Positions 1 through 7,807 of a stretch of DNA of 64,000 bases are shown in pieces (the first letter of the stretch is position 1; every line of letters starts with the position of its first letter). The notes beneath the pieces are model-generated. The model was not told where the DNA came from. It made no database searches and saw only the letters and a program-made list of their open reading frames with translations. Origin of the DNA: DATCLS01 sp036563805 (GTDB lineage Bacteria; Actinomycetota; Acidimicrobiia; Acidimicrobiales; VFJN01); NCBI GenBank assembly GCA_036563805.1, contig DATCLS010000004.1, forward strand, positions 1-64,000. The letters run 5' to 3'. The translations under genes were made by a program, and so were the position numbers.

Positions 1-1
1 C

Positions 2-46
2 CACCACCCCCCTGCGTACCCCCACCCGCCACGCACAGGGGTGGTG
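2..46. repeat. Long imperfect inverted repeat upstream of the first gene
   Basis: Two 15-bp arms (2-16 and 32-46) pair with two mismatches around a 15-nt C-rich loop. The right arm is CGCACAGGGGTGGTG. It lies 30 bp before the GTG of the LuxR-type regulator. It could be a terminator for an unseen upstream gene or an operator; there is no T-tract to decide. Confidence 0.4.
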
Positions 47-75
47 ATCTGCGAATATGCCGTAACACTGTTGCG

Positions 76-2712
76 GTGCCTGATTGGCCGCTGGTTGGGC
101 GGACTGACGAGTTACGCGCGGTAAGAGAGCAGTTGACCGCGCGCGAACCGCGCGGTGTCGTCCTCGCCGGACCCGCCGGCGTGGGCAAGACGCGCCTCGC
201 CCAGGAGTGCCTCGTGACCGCCGAGCGGGCCGGCCTGCCGACCGCGCAGGTGACCGCCACCCGCTCCGCCGCCAAGCTGCCGTTCGGGGCCGTCGCGCCC
301 CTGCTGCCCGAGCAGCCGGGCCCGCCCGGGACCGTCGACGACCGCACCGACCTGCTCCGCCGCACGGTGGCCGGGCTCGCCGAACGGGTGGCCGACGAGC
401 GGCCGCTGCTGCTGTTCGTCGACGACGCCCACCTGCTCGACGACGCCTCGGCCACGCTGGTCCACCAGGCGGCGTCGACCGGGGCCGCCCTGGTCCTGGC
501 CACGATCCGGACGGGGGAGCCGGCCCCCGACACGGTCGTGGCGTTGTGGAAGGACGGCCTGGCCACCCGCATCGAGCTCGAGGGGCTGGGGGCGGAGGCG
601 ATCGAGGAGCTGCTGACCACCGTGCTCGGCGGGCCGGTCGACCCGGCGGCGGCCGCCCAGTTCCTGGACCGCTGCCAGGGCAACGCCCTGTTCCTGCGCG
701 AGCTGGTGGCGGGCGCGCTGCGCGACGGCACGCTCCACGAGGAGAGCGGCCTGTGGCGCTTGGCCCGCGACCTGTCACCCTCGCCGCGGCTGGTGGAGAT
801 CGTCGAGGCCCACCTCGGCTGGCTGGACCAGCGCGAGCGTGACCTGCTCGAGCTGGTCTCCTACGGCGAGCCGCTCGGCCAAGCCGAGCTCGAGCAGCTG
901 GCCGACCCCGAACTGGCCGAGGACCTCGAGCGGCGGGCGCTGCTGACCAGCGAGGTGGACGGGCGGCGCCTCGAGGTGCGCCTCGCCCACCCGCTCTACG
1001 GCGACGTGATCCGCGCCCGCACGCCGGCGCTGCGGGCCCGCACGATCGCCCGCGAGCTGGCTGACGCCACCGACCGCGCCGACCGGCTCCGGGACGACGA
1101 CCGGCTGCGGGTGGCGGAGTGGCGGCTGCAGGCGGGCGGCGGCCCGCCGGACACGATGCTGGACGGCGCCCGGATCGCCCGTTGGCGCTACGACTTCCAC
1201 CTGGCCGAGCGGCTGGCCCGGGCCGCCGTCGACGCCGGGGCGGGGTTCGAGGCCGAGCTGCTGGCCGCCCAGCTCGCCAGCCTCCAGGGCCGGCGCGAGG
1301 AGGCCGAGCGCGAGCTGGCCAGCCTGGCCGCGACCGTCGAGCGCACCGGCGACGAGGCCCAGAGGGCCCAGGTGGCGCTGGCCCGGTTCGACAACTCCGG
1401 CACCTGGTGGGGCACCGACCTCTTCGGCGTCCTCGACGAGGCCGGCGACGGCATCCGCGATCCCGAGTGGCGCGATCGGCTCGAGGCCCGGCGGGTGGGC
1501 GTGATCCACAACCGGCGGGGCCCGCGGGCCGGCGCCGCCGTCGCCCGACCCCTGCTGGAGCGGGCGAGCGGGGAGGCGCTCGTCATCGCCTGCCTGGTGG
1601 GGGCGGGGGCGCTCCTCCGCCTCGGGCGCATCGACGAGGCCATCGAGACCTCGGAGCGGGGGCTGGCCGCCCAGCAGGAGCACCCGGACCCGCTGGCCTG
1701 GTACCCGTGGTGGCACACGGCCACCCGGGGCGAGGCCCTGCTCCAGGCCGGCCAGTACGCCGAGGCCTGCGAGCTGATCGCCGTCCAGCACCAGCGGGCG
1801 CTGGACGAGCGGTCGGCCGAGGCCCAGGCCATGTTCGCCCAGCTGGAGGCCATGGCGGTGGGCGAGCGGGGCCGGGTCCGGACCGCGGCCACCCGCGCCC
1901 GCGAGTCGCTGGTGATCCACCGGGGCCTCGACCGGCCCCTGCTGATCCGGCGCGACCTCATCTACGGGGCGCTGGCCCTGGCGCTCGGCGGCGACGCCGA
2001 GGGCGCCGCCGCCCTGCTCGAGGAGCTCGACGCCCTCGACCTCCCACCGCTGCTGAGCACCGAGGTCGACCGGCTGGAGGCCCGGGCCTGGACGGCCGCC
2101 GCCCGCGGCGACCTGGTCGAGGCCCGCACCGTGCTGGCCCGGGCCGCCGACCTGGGCGCCGATGTGGGCGACCGGGTGGGCGAGGCCAGTGCCCTGCACG
2201 GGCTGGCCCGCCTCGGCTGCGCCCGCGAGGTCGCCGACCGCCTGGCCGCGGTGGCCGACGGGATCGACGGCGACCTGGCGCCGGCCCGGGCCGCCCACGC
2301 CCGGGCGCTGGCCGCCGACGACCCCCGGGCGCTGGAGGCCGCCTCCGAGCGGTTCGAGGCCATCGGCGCCGACCTGCTGGCCGCCGAGGCCGCGGCCGAC
2401 GCCGCCGGGGCCCACCACCGGGCCGGCGATGCCCGGGAGGCCGCGGCGGCCGAGCGGCGGGCCGCCCTGCTGGCCGAGCGGGCCGAGGACCCGGCCACGC
2501 CGAGCCTCGACACCATCGAGGACCGGGCCCGGCTCACGCCGGCCGAGCGGGAGACCGCCGAGCTGGCCGCCGGCGGGCGCTCCAACCGCGAGGTCGCCGA
2601 GCAGCTGTTCCTGTCGCCCCGCACGGTCGAGAACCGGCTGCAGCGGGTGTACGAGAAGCTCGGGATCTCGGGCCGGGGCGAGCTCTCGGCCGCCCTCGAC
2701 ATCAAGGACTGA
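76..2712 (+). CDS. LuxR/MalT-type ATPase transcriptional regulator
   Basis: This is a large 878-aa cytoplasmic regulator. The N-terminus carries an AAA/STAND-type ATPase with Walker A GPAGVGKT at residues 32-39 and a Walker B-like LLLFVDDAH near 112-120. A long Ala/Arg-rich helical middle, probably TPR-like repeats, follows. The last 60 residues form a LuxR HTH (LTPAERETAELAAGGRSN then NREVAEQLFLSPRTVENRLQ). By family knowledge such proteins bind an inducer and ATP, oligomerise and activate transcription. The start is GTG at 76; no alternative keeps the ATPase intact. The target is unknown; it faces the ArsR-SRPBCC gene convergently, so nothing ties it to a neighbour. Confidence 0.9.
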   Translation: MPDWPLVGRTDELRAVREQLTAREPRGVVLAGPAGVGKTRLAQECLVTAERAGLPTAQVTATRSAAKLPFGAVAPLLPEQPGPPGTVDDRTDLLRRTVAGLAERVADERPLLLFVDDAHLLDDASATLVHQAASTGAALVLATIRTGEPAPDTVVALWKDGLATRIELEGLGAEAIEELLTTVLGGPVDPAAAAQFLDRCQGNALFLRELVAGALRDGTLHEESGLWRLARDLSPSPRLVEIVEAHLGWLDQRERDLLELVSYGEPLGQAELEQLADPELAEDLERRALLTSEVDGRRLEVRLAHPLYGDVIRARTPALRARTIARELADATDRADRLRDDDRLRVAEWRLQAGGGPPDTMLDGARIARWRYDFHLAERLARAAVDAGAGFEAELLAAQLASLQGRREEAERELASLAATVERTGDEAQRAQVALARFDNSGTWWGTDLFGVLDEAGDGIRDPEWRDRLEARRVGVIHNRRGPRAGAAVARPLLERASGEALVIACLVGAGALLRLGRIDEAIETSERGLAAQQEHPDPLAWYPWWHTATRGEALLQAGQYAEACELIAVQHQRALDERSAEAQAMFAQLEAMAVGERGRVRTAATRARESLVIHRGLDRPLLIRRDLIYGALALALGGDAEGAAALLEELDALDLPPLLSTEVDRLEARAWTAAARGDLVEARTVLARAADLGADVGDRVGEASALHGLARLGCAREVADRLAAVADGIDGDLAPARAAHARALAADDPRALEAASERFEAIGADLLAAEAAADAAGAHHRAGDAREAAAAERRAALLAERAEDPATPSLDTIEDRARLTPAERETAELAAGGRSNREVAEQLFLSPRTVENRLQRVYEKLGISGRGELSAALDIKD

Positions 2713-2765
2713 GCCGGGCGGCGGCTGGCCCGGCCCGGAGCCCCGGCAGGGCGGGAGCCGCGCAC

Positions 2766-2785
2766 GCCCGGCCGGCCGACCGGGC
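2766..2785. terminator. Short GC-rich hairpin between convergent genes
   Basis: GCCCGG and CCGGGC arms enclose an 8-nt loop in the 86-bp gap between the convergent LuxR and ArsR-SRPBCC genes. The rest of the gap holds only short AGCCGGCTC direct repeats. A bidirectional terminator role is inferred from position only. Confidence 0.25.
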
Positions 2786-2798
2786 GGGCTCAGCCGGC

Positions 2799-3566
2799 TC
2801 AGCCGGCTCCTCCGGCGGCGTACATCAGCGAGCCGGGCGTGGTCAGCCGCTCGCCGGTCTCGAGGAACGTCTTGAGGCCGGACAGGACCATCGGCCAGCC
2901 GCCGTACAGCTCCTCGGGCGCGCCCTCGCGCAGCTCGTCGTGGACCAGCGTGAGCCGGCACGAGTCGCCGACCGGCTCGATCTCCCAGGTCACGCGGGAC
3001 GGCCCCTCGGCCTTGGCCTCGTCGCTCCACTGCGTTAGCAGTGTGTGCACCAGGCGCCGGGGCGGGTCGGCCTCGAGAACCTCGCCCTCGGCCAGCAGGC
3101 CGGGGGCTCGAGGGTGGGTCATCTCGAGGCGGGCGCCCGGCGTCCAGTCGGAGTCGACCCGGCAGCCGAAGTGGTAGACGCTCCGCGTCTCGGGGTCGGT
3201 GATCGCCTGCCAGAGCCGGTCGGGCGTCGTGCGGATGTAGATCTCGAACACCTTCTCCACCGGGGTCTCCAATCGCGTCTTGAGGTCGCTGAGCGCGGAC
3301 GCCCAGGGCTCGGCGTACTTGCTCACCCACCGGTCGTGGATGAGCCGGATCGGGACCGGGTTCAGAAAGTGGAGCTTCTCGCGCCCACGCCGCCGGGTGA
3401 CGACCAGGCCCGCCTCCTCGAGCTGCTTCAGGTGCTTCATCACCCCGAAGCGGGTCATCGGAAAGCGCTCCTCGAGCTGGCTCAGCGTCTGCCCGTCCTG
3501 CCGGAACAGCTCGTCGAGCAGGCTGCGCCGCGTCGGGTCGGCCAGCGCCCTGAACACCTCGTCCAC
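2799..3566 (-). CDS. ArsR-family HTH fused to SRPBCC (AHSA1-like) domain
   Basis: The N-terminal 90 residues are a winged helix of the ArsR type (EVFRALADPTRRSLLDEL, then MTRFGVMKHLKQLEEAGLV). The C-terminal half is an Aha1/START-like SRPBCC domain (EKVFEIYIRTTPDRLWQAITDP). In this known fusion family the SRPBCC cavity is thought to sense a hydrophobic ligand while the HTH represses transcription, often autogenously. I place the start at GTG 3566, directly before the conserved HTH. The frame also offers GTG 3596, but that codon lies inside a 16-bp palindrome that looks like the gene's operator. Neither start has a clear Shine-Dalgarno. The ligand is unknown. Confidence 0.85.
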   Translation of the reverse strand: MDEVFRALADPTRRSLLDELFRQDGQTLSQLEERFPMTRFGVMKHLKQLEEAGLVVTRRRGREKLHFLNPVPIRLIHDRWVSKYAEPWASALSDLKTRLETPVEKVFEIYIRTTPDRLWQAITDPETRSVYHFGCRVDSDWTPGARLEMTHPRAPGLLAEGEVLEADPPRRLVHTLLTQWSDEAKAEGPSRVTWEIEPVGDSCRLTLVHDELREGAPEELYGGWPMVLSGLKTFLETGERLTTPGSLMYAAGGAG

Positions 3567-3580
3567 CCCGGGGACGATAC

Positions 3581-3596
3581 GTGACCATTTGGTCAC
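3581..3596. promoter_or_regulatory. Palindromic candidate operator of the ArsR-SRPBCC gene
   Basis: GTGACCATTTGGTCAC has 6-bp perfect arms around ATTT. It sits 15 bp upstream of the preferred start. ArsR-family repressors bind short dyads of this type at their own promoters, so autoregulation is inferred. Confidence 0.5.
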
Positions 3597-3716
3597 ATGT
3601 AAAGGGTCCGTTGCCGGGGCCTCGCCGAGAGCGGTCGGCGCCGGCCGGCCGTGCGCAGCCCGTGCTGGTCCGCCTGTCGCCCCCGGCCGGGGCCGTACCC
3701 CCGGGTTGGAGCCTTG

Positions 3717-4739
3717 CTAGAGCTCCCGGGGGACGACGGCCAAGCGGAGCAGCTCGCCGCCGCGGACGACCTCTGCCTCCACCCGCCGGCCCACCCGCTC
3801 GCCGGTGAGCAGCCGCTGCAGGTCGCCGATCGTCTCGACCGGGCTGCCGTCGAGCGACACGAGGATGTCCTCGGGGCGGACGCCGGCCGCGGCCGCCGGC
3901 CCGCCGGCCGACACGGCGGTGGCCTCGACGCCCCGCCGTCGGCCCAGCCTCTCGGCCGCCCGGGGCGGCAGCGCCCGGGTGCCGCCGGCCAGGCCGATCT
4001 CGGCCCGCCGGACCCTGCCGGTGGCGATGAGCTCGCCCAGGATGCGGGTCGTGGTCGCGTCGAGCGGCACCGCCAGACCCAGGCCCTGGCCGATGCCGGG
4101 CCCGACCACGGCGGTGTTGATGCCCACCACCGACCCGTCGCTGGTGGCCAGCGCGCCACCGCTGTTGCCGGGGTGCAGGGCGGCGTCGGTCTGGATGACG
4201 CCCTCCACCACCCGGGCCCGGCGGCCGTCGATCGTGGTGATCGACCGGCCCAGGGCCGACACGACGCCGGCCGACACCGAGCCGGCGTAGCCCAGCGGGC
4301 TGCCCACGGCGACGACGAGCTGGCCCACCTTGAGCGTGGCGGCGTCGCCGACCGTGGCCGGCTGGAGGCCGTCGGCCGGCACCCGGACGACCGCTAGGTC
4401 GGACAGCCGGTCGCGCCCAACCACCTCGTAGGGCATCTGGGCGCCGTCGTGGAGCTCGATCTCGCCCACGCGCGACCCGCCGACCACGTGGGCGGACGTC
4501 ACGAGGAGCCCGTCGGCCGACAGCACCACGGCCGAGCCGTTGCCCCGGCCGTGGCTCACGCTGGCGACCGAGGGCAGCAGCCGCTCGGCCACCGAGACGA
4601 TGGTGCGCGAGTAGGCGTCGAGCGCCTCCCGGTCCCGCTCGTCGGGACCCGTGCCTCTCGGGTCGGTGCCGTCCGGGGTGCGGTCTTCGGGGTTCGTGCT
4701 GTCGTCGTTCTTAGTCACTAGCAATGTGCAAGTGACCAT
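3717..4739 (-). CDS. HtrA/DegP-like S1C serine protease with PDZ domain
   Basis: This 340-aa protein has a trypsin-like domain with the full triad: His84 (TSAHVVGG), Asp114 (RLSDLAVVR) and Ser193 (HPGNSGGAL). A PDZ domain follows near residues 235-335 (GPAAAAGVRPEDILVSLDG). Such proteases degrade misfolded proteins. Most HtrA relatives are exported or membrane-anchored, but here the first 45 residues are polar and acidic, with no signal peptide or membrane segment, so it may be cytoplasmic or the start may be wrong. The ATG at 4739 is used; a GTG seven codons further in is also possible. It ends 120 bp from the ArsR gene and lies just downstream of copB on the same strand. Confidence 0.9.
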   Translation of the reverse strand: MVTCTLLVTKNDDSTNPEDRTPDGTDPRGTGPDERDREALDAYSRTIVSVAERLLPSVASVSHGRGNGSAVVLSADGLLVTSAHVVGGSRVGEIELHDGAQMPYEVVGRDRLSDLAVVRVPADGLQPATVGDAATLKVGQLVVAVGSPLGYAGSVSAGVVSALGRSITTIDGRRARVVEGVIQTDAALHPGNSGGALATSDGSVVGINTAVVGPGIGQGLGLAVPLDATTTRILGELIATGRVRRAEIGLAGGTRALPPRAAERLGRRRGVEATAVSAGGPAAAAGVRPEDILVSLDGSPVETIGDLQRLLTGERVGRRVEAEVVRGGELLRLAVVPREL

Positions 4740-4747
4740 ATCGAGGC

Positions 4748-7153
4748 TCAGGCCAATTGCGGCGTGAGGTCCAGGCGGCGGAGGAGCTGGGCGTTGAAGG
4801 CGACCACGATCGTGGAGGCGCTCATGAGGATGGCGCCCACGGCGGGGGAGAGGGTCAGCCCGGCCCAGGCCAGGGCGCCGGCCGCCAGCGGGATGGCCAG
4901 CACGTTGTAGCCGGCGGCCCAGCCCAGGTTCTGGAGCATCTTGCGGTAGCTGGCCTGGGACAGCCGGATCACGGCCACGACCCCGCGGGGATCGCTGGAG
5001 GCGAGCACCACGCCGGCCGACTCGATGGCCACATCGGTCCCGGCGCCGATGGCGATGCCGACGTCGGCCCGGGCCAGGGCCGGGGCATCGTTCACGCCGT
5101 CGCCCACCACCGCCACCTTGAGCCCGCGGCCCTGGAGCTCGGTGACCGCCTCGTCCTTGTCCTCGGGCAGGACCTCGGCGAACACCTCGTCGATGCCCAG
5201 CTCGCGGCCGACCGTCTCGGCCACCTGGCGGGCGTCGCCGGTGATCATCGTCACCTGCACGCCGGCGGCCCGCAGGTCGGCGACCGCCTGGCGGGCCTCG
5301 GGCCGGACCTCGTCCTCGAGGGCCAGCGCCCCGACCACCCGGTCGGCCTCGACCAGGTGGAGCACGGCCGCGCCCCGGTCGGCCCAGGTGGCGGTGACGG
5401 CGGCCAGCTCGGGCGGCGGCGCGATGCCCCGTTCCCGGAGCAGGGCCGGCCCGCCCACCGCGTAGGCCCGGCCGTCGACCGTGGCCTCGACGCCCCGGCC
5501 GGTGAGCGAGCGGAAGTCGCGGGCGGCGGCCAGGTCGCCCCGGTCGCGGGCGGCGGCGACGATGGCCCGGGCCAGCGGGTGCTCGCTGTCGGACTCGACG
5601 GCGCCGGCGATGCGCAGCACCTCGTCCTCGCTCGTGCCGTCCGCGGCGGCCACGCCGGTCACCACGTGGGCGCCCCGGGTGAGCGTGCCGGTCTTGTCGA
5701 ACAGCACGGCGTCGACGGTGCGCATGCGCTCGAGGGCGAGGCGGTCCTTGACCAGGATCCCGCTCTTGGCGGCCACCGCCGTCGACAGCGAGATCACGAG
5801 CGGGATGGCCAGACCCAGGGCATGCGGGCAGGCGATCACGAGGACCGTCACCGTGCGCACGACCGAGTCGTCGGCGTCGCCGAGCGCCTGCCAGACCGCG
5901 AACGTCACGAGGCCAGCTCCGCTGGCCACGTAGAACAGCAGGGCGGCGAACCGGTCGGCCAGCACCTGGGCGCGGCTGCCGGAGGCCTGGGCCTCGGCCA
6001 CCAGCCGCTGGATGCCGGCCAGCGCCGTGTCGTCGCCCACCGCGTCGACCCGGACCCGGATCGCCGAGTCGGTCGACACGGTGCCCGCCACGACCGTGTC
6101 GCCCTCGGCCTTGGCGACCGGGCGGGACTCGCCGGTGATCATCGACTCGTCGAGCTCGGCGGCCCCCTCGACGATCTCGCCGTCGGCCGGGACCCGGGCG
6201 CCCGAGCGGACCAGCACGACGTCACCCGGCCGCAGCTCGGCCAGGGCCACGGTCTCGACCTCGCCGTCGGCGGTGACCCGCTCGGCGTCGTCAGGCAGCA
6301 GCTCGGCTAGCGCCGCCAGCGCCCCCTGGGCCTGGCCGATGGCCTTCATCTCCTGCCAGTGGCCCAGCAGCATGATCGTGACCAGCGCCGCCAGCTCCCA
6401 CCAGAAGTCGAGGTCGAACCAGTTGAGGGAGGTGGCCAGCGACGCCACGTAGGCGACGGTGATGGCCATCGAGATGAGCAGCATCATCCCGGGCTGGCGG
6501 GCCCGCACCTCCTGGGCGCCGCCGGCCAGGAACGGCCAGCCGCCCCACCAGAACACGAACGAGCCCAGCACCGGCCCGAGCGTGCGGATGCCATAGAAGT
6601 CGAGCTCGTAGCCCAACCAGTCCATGACCATCTCGCTCGTCACGACGAGCGGGATCGTCGCCACCAGGGTCAGCCAGAACCGGCGCTGGAACATCCCGGG
6701 GTCGTGCCCGGCGTGGTGGTCGTGCCCGGCGTGCTGGGCGCCGCCGTTTCCGCCATGACCGGCTCCGGCGTGTCCGCCATGCTCGGTGTGGGCGTGTCCG
6801 CCGTGCTCGCTGTGCGCGTCATGCTCGCCGTGTCCGGCGTGCCCGGCGTGCTGGGCGCCGCCGTTTCCGCCATGCTCGGTGTGGGCGTGTCCGCCGTGCT
6901 CGCTGTGCGCGTCATGCTCGCCGTGTCCGGCGTGCCCGGCGTGCTGGGCGCGGCCGTTTCCGCCGTGCTCGGTGTGGGCGTGGCCGCTATGCCCTGCGTG
7001 GTCCTGGTGGGCGCCGTGGTCGGTGCCCGCGTGTTCCTGCTCGCCGTGGCTGTCGGGCTCGGCGGGGCCGTGGCTGTCGGCGCCGGCGTGGCTCTCGTGG
7101 CCCCGGGGGCCAGGTCCGCCGAGCTCGTCGCCCTGCGATGCACTCATGATCAT
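4748..7153 (-). CDS. copB: CopB-type heavy-metal P1B-ATPase with His-rich N-terminus
   Basis: This 801-aa membrane ATPase exports metal from the cytoplasm. The membrane metal-site motif is CPH (442-444, in LVIACPHALG), typical of the P1B-3/CopB group linked to copper, rather than the CPC of CopA. The phosphorylated Asp is D486 (DKTGTLT); TGES and GDGVNDAPALA are present. No Cys-type HMA domain occurs; instead the first 150 residues form a His/Gly/Ala-rich metal-binding tail containing a tandem repeat. ATG 7153 overlaps the CsoR-like box, so a leaderless message or use of the in-frame ATG at 7147 is likely. The box and the nearby csoR imply copper induction. Confidence 0.95.
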   Translation of the reverse strand: MIMSASQGDELGGPGPRGHESHAGADSHGPAEPDSHGEQEHAGTDHGAHQDHAGHSGHAHTEHGGNGRAQHAGHAGHGEHDAHSEHGGHAHTEHGGNGGAQHAGHAGHGEHDAHSEHGGHAHTEHGGHAGAGHGGNGGAQHAGHDHHAGHDPGMFQRRFWLTLVATIPLVVTSEMVMDWLGYELDFYGIRTLGPVLGSFVFWWGGWPFLAGGAQEVRARQPGMMLLISMAITVAYVASLATSLNWFDLDFWWELAALVTIMLLGHWQEMKAIGQAQGALAALAELLPDDAERVTADGEVETVALAELRPGDVVLVRSGARVPADGEIVEGAAELDESMITGESRPVAKAEGDTVVAGTVSTDSAIRVRVDAVGDDTALAGIQRLVAEAQASGSRAQVLADRFAALLFYVASGAGLVTFAVWQALGDADDSVVRTVTVLVIACPHALGLAIPLVISLSTAVAAKSGILVKDRLALERMRTVDAVLFDKTGTLTRGAHVVTGVAAADGTSEDEVLRIAGAVESDSEHPLARAIVAAARDRGDLAAARDFRSLTGRGVEATVDGRAYAVGGPALLRERGIAPPPELAAVTATWADRGAAVLHLVEADRVVGALALEDEVRPEARQAVADLRAAGVQVTMITGDARQVAETVGRELGIDEVFAEVLPEDKDEAVTELQGRGLKVAVVGDGVNDAPALARADVGIAIGAGTDVAIESAGVVLASSDPRGVVAVIRLSQASYRKMLQNLGWAAGYNVLAIPLAAGALAWAGLTLSPAVGAILMSASTIVVAFNAQLLRRLDLTPQLA
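6791..6976 (-). repeat. 93-bp tandem repeat in the His-rich tail of copB
   Basis: Two nearly identical 93-bp copies (6884-6976 and 6791-6883) each encode a 31-aa unit beginning HTEHGGNG and continuing with AQHAGHAGHGEH. A third, diverged partial copy follows at the next residues. The period is a multiple of three, so copy-number change keeps the frame and alters histidine content. Confidence 0.9.
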
Positions 7154-7168
7154 ACCCTATAGGGGTAT
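7152..7168. promoter_or_regulatory. CsoR-like operator between copB and the GNAT gene
   Basis: ATACCCTATAGGGGTAT is a dyad of the ATACCC-n4-GGGGTAT type recognised by copper-responsive CsoR repressors. It overlaps the first base of the copB start codon at 7153 and is 21 bp from the GNAT start, so it could control both directions. It matches the boxes at 11517-11554. Confidence 0.8.
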
Positions 7169-7188
7169 AGGGATCCTGGCAACCGCCT

Positions 7189-7725
7189 ATGCTCGGCGCC
7201 GTGTTGATCAGGCGTGAGACAGCCGACGACGTCGCGGCCATCGACGACGTCCACCGCCGAGCGTTCGCCGCCACGGCCCCCGCCGGCGCCGAGCCGGTCG
7301 AGGTCGGGCTCGTCCGGGCACTGCGGGCCGACCCCGGCTGGGTCCCGGCGCTGTCGCTCGTCGCCGAGGGCGACGGCGGCCGGGTTGTCGGCCACGTCGT
7401 CGCCACCGAGGGCCGGGTGGGCGACGAGCACCGGGCCCTCGGGCTCGGGCCGATCGGCGTGCTCCCGGAGGTCCAGCGGCGGGGCGTCGGCCACGCCCTC
7501 ATGCACGCGGTGCTGGGCGCGGCCGACGCTCTCGGCTATCCGGTCGTGGCGCTCCTGGGGCACCGGGGGTACTACCCCCGATTCGGCTTCGTCACCGCCT
7601 CGTCGATCGGCATCGACCCGCCGGACCCGGCCTGGGGCGACCACTTCCAGGCCCGCCCGCTGCCCGCCCACCGTCCCGGCGTCCGGGGTGCGTTCCGTTA
7701 CGCCGCGCTGTTCGCCGAGCTTTGA
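7189..7725 (+). CDS. GNAT-family N-acetyltransferase
   Basis: This 178-aa single-domain protein starts IRRETADDVAAIDDVHRRAF and has the acetyl-CoA loop LPEVQRRGVGHALMHAVLG at about residues 84-103, then the motif YYPRFGFVTAS. It resembles YhbS-like GNAT enzymes; the substrate cannot be told from sequence. The start is ATG 7189 or GTG 7201, neither with a Shine-Dalgarno. It diverges from copB across the CsoR-like box and may be co-induced by copper, though it may simply sit there. Confidence 0.85.
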   Translation: MLGAVLIRRETADDVAAIDDVHRRAFAATAPAGAEPVEVGLVRALRADPGWVPALSLVAEGDGGRVVGHVVATEGRVGDEHRALGLGPIGVLPEVQRRGVGHALMHAVLGAADALGYPVVALLGHRGYYPRFGFVTASSIGIDPPDPAWGDHFQARPLPAHRPGVRGAFRYAALFAEL

Positions 7726-7754
7726 CCCGTGCCCGCCCACCGTCCCGGCGTCCG
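7661..7754 (+). repeat. 25-bp direct repeat at the 3' end of the GNAT gene
   Basis: The same 25 bp, beginning TGCCCGCCCACCGTCCCGGC, occurs at 7661-7685 inside the GNAT gene and at 7730-7754 just after its stop. The offset is 69 bp. It looks like a small local duplication of the gene end within the convergent GNAT/copA gap. Confidence 0.75.
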
Positions 7755-7807
7755 CCCGGGACGAGCCCGGCCCCGGGCGAGCCCGGGCCGGACCCGCCCC
7801 GCTGGCC

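Noticed and set aside
775..3588. A 937-codon minus-strand frame across the LuxR-type gene
   Set aside because: It is an antisense shadow: the plus frame has Walker motifs and a LuxR HTH, and the part over 2799-3588 is out of frame with the ArsR-SRPBCC protein.
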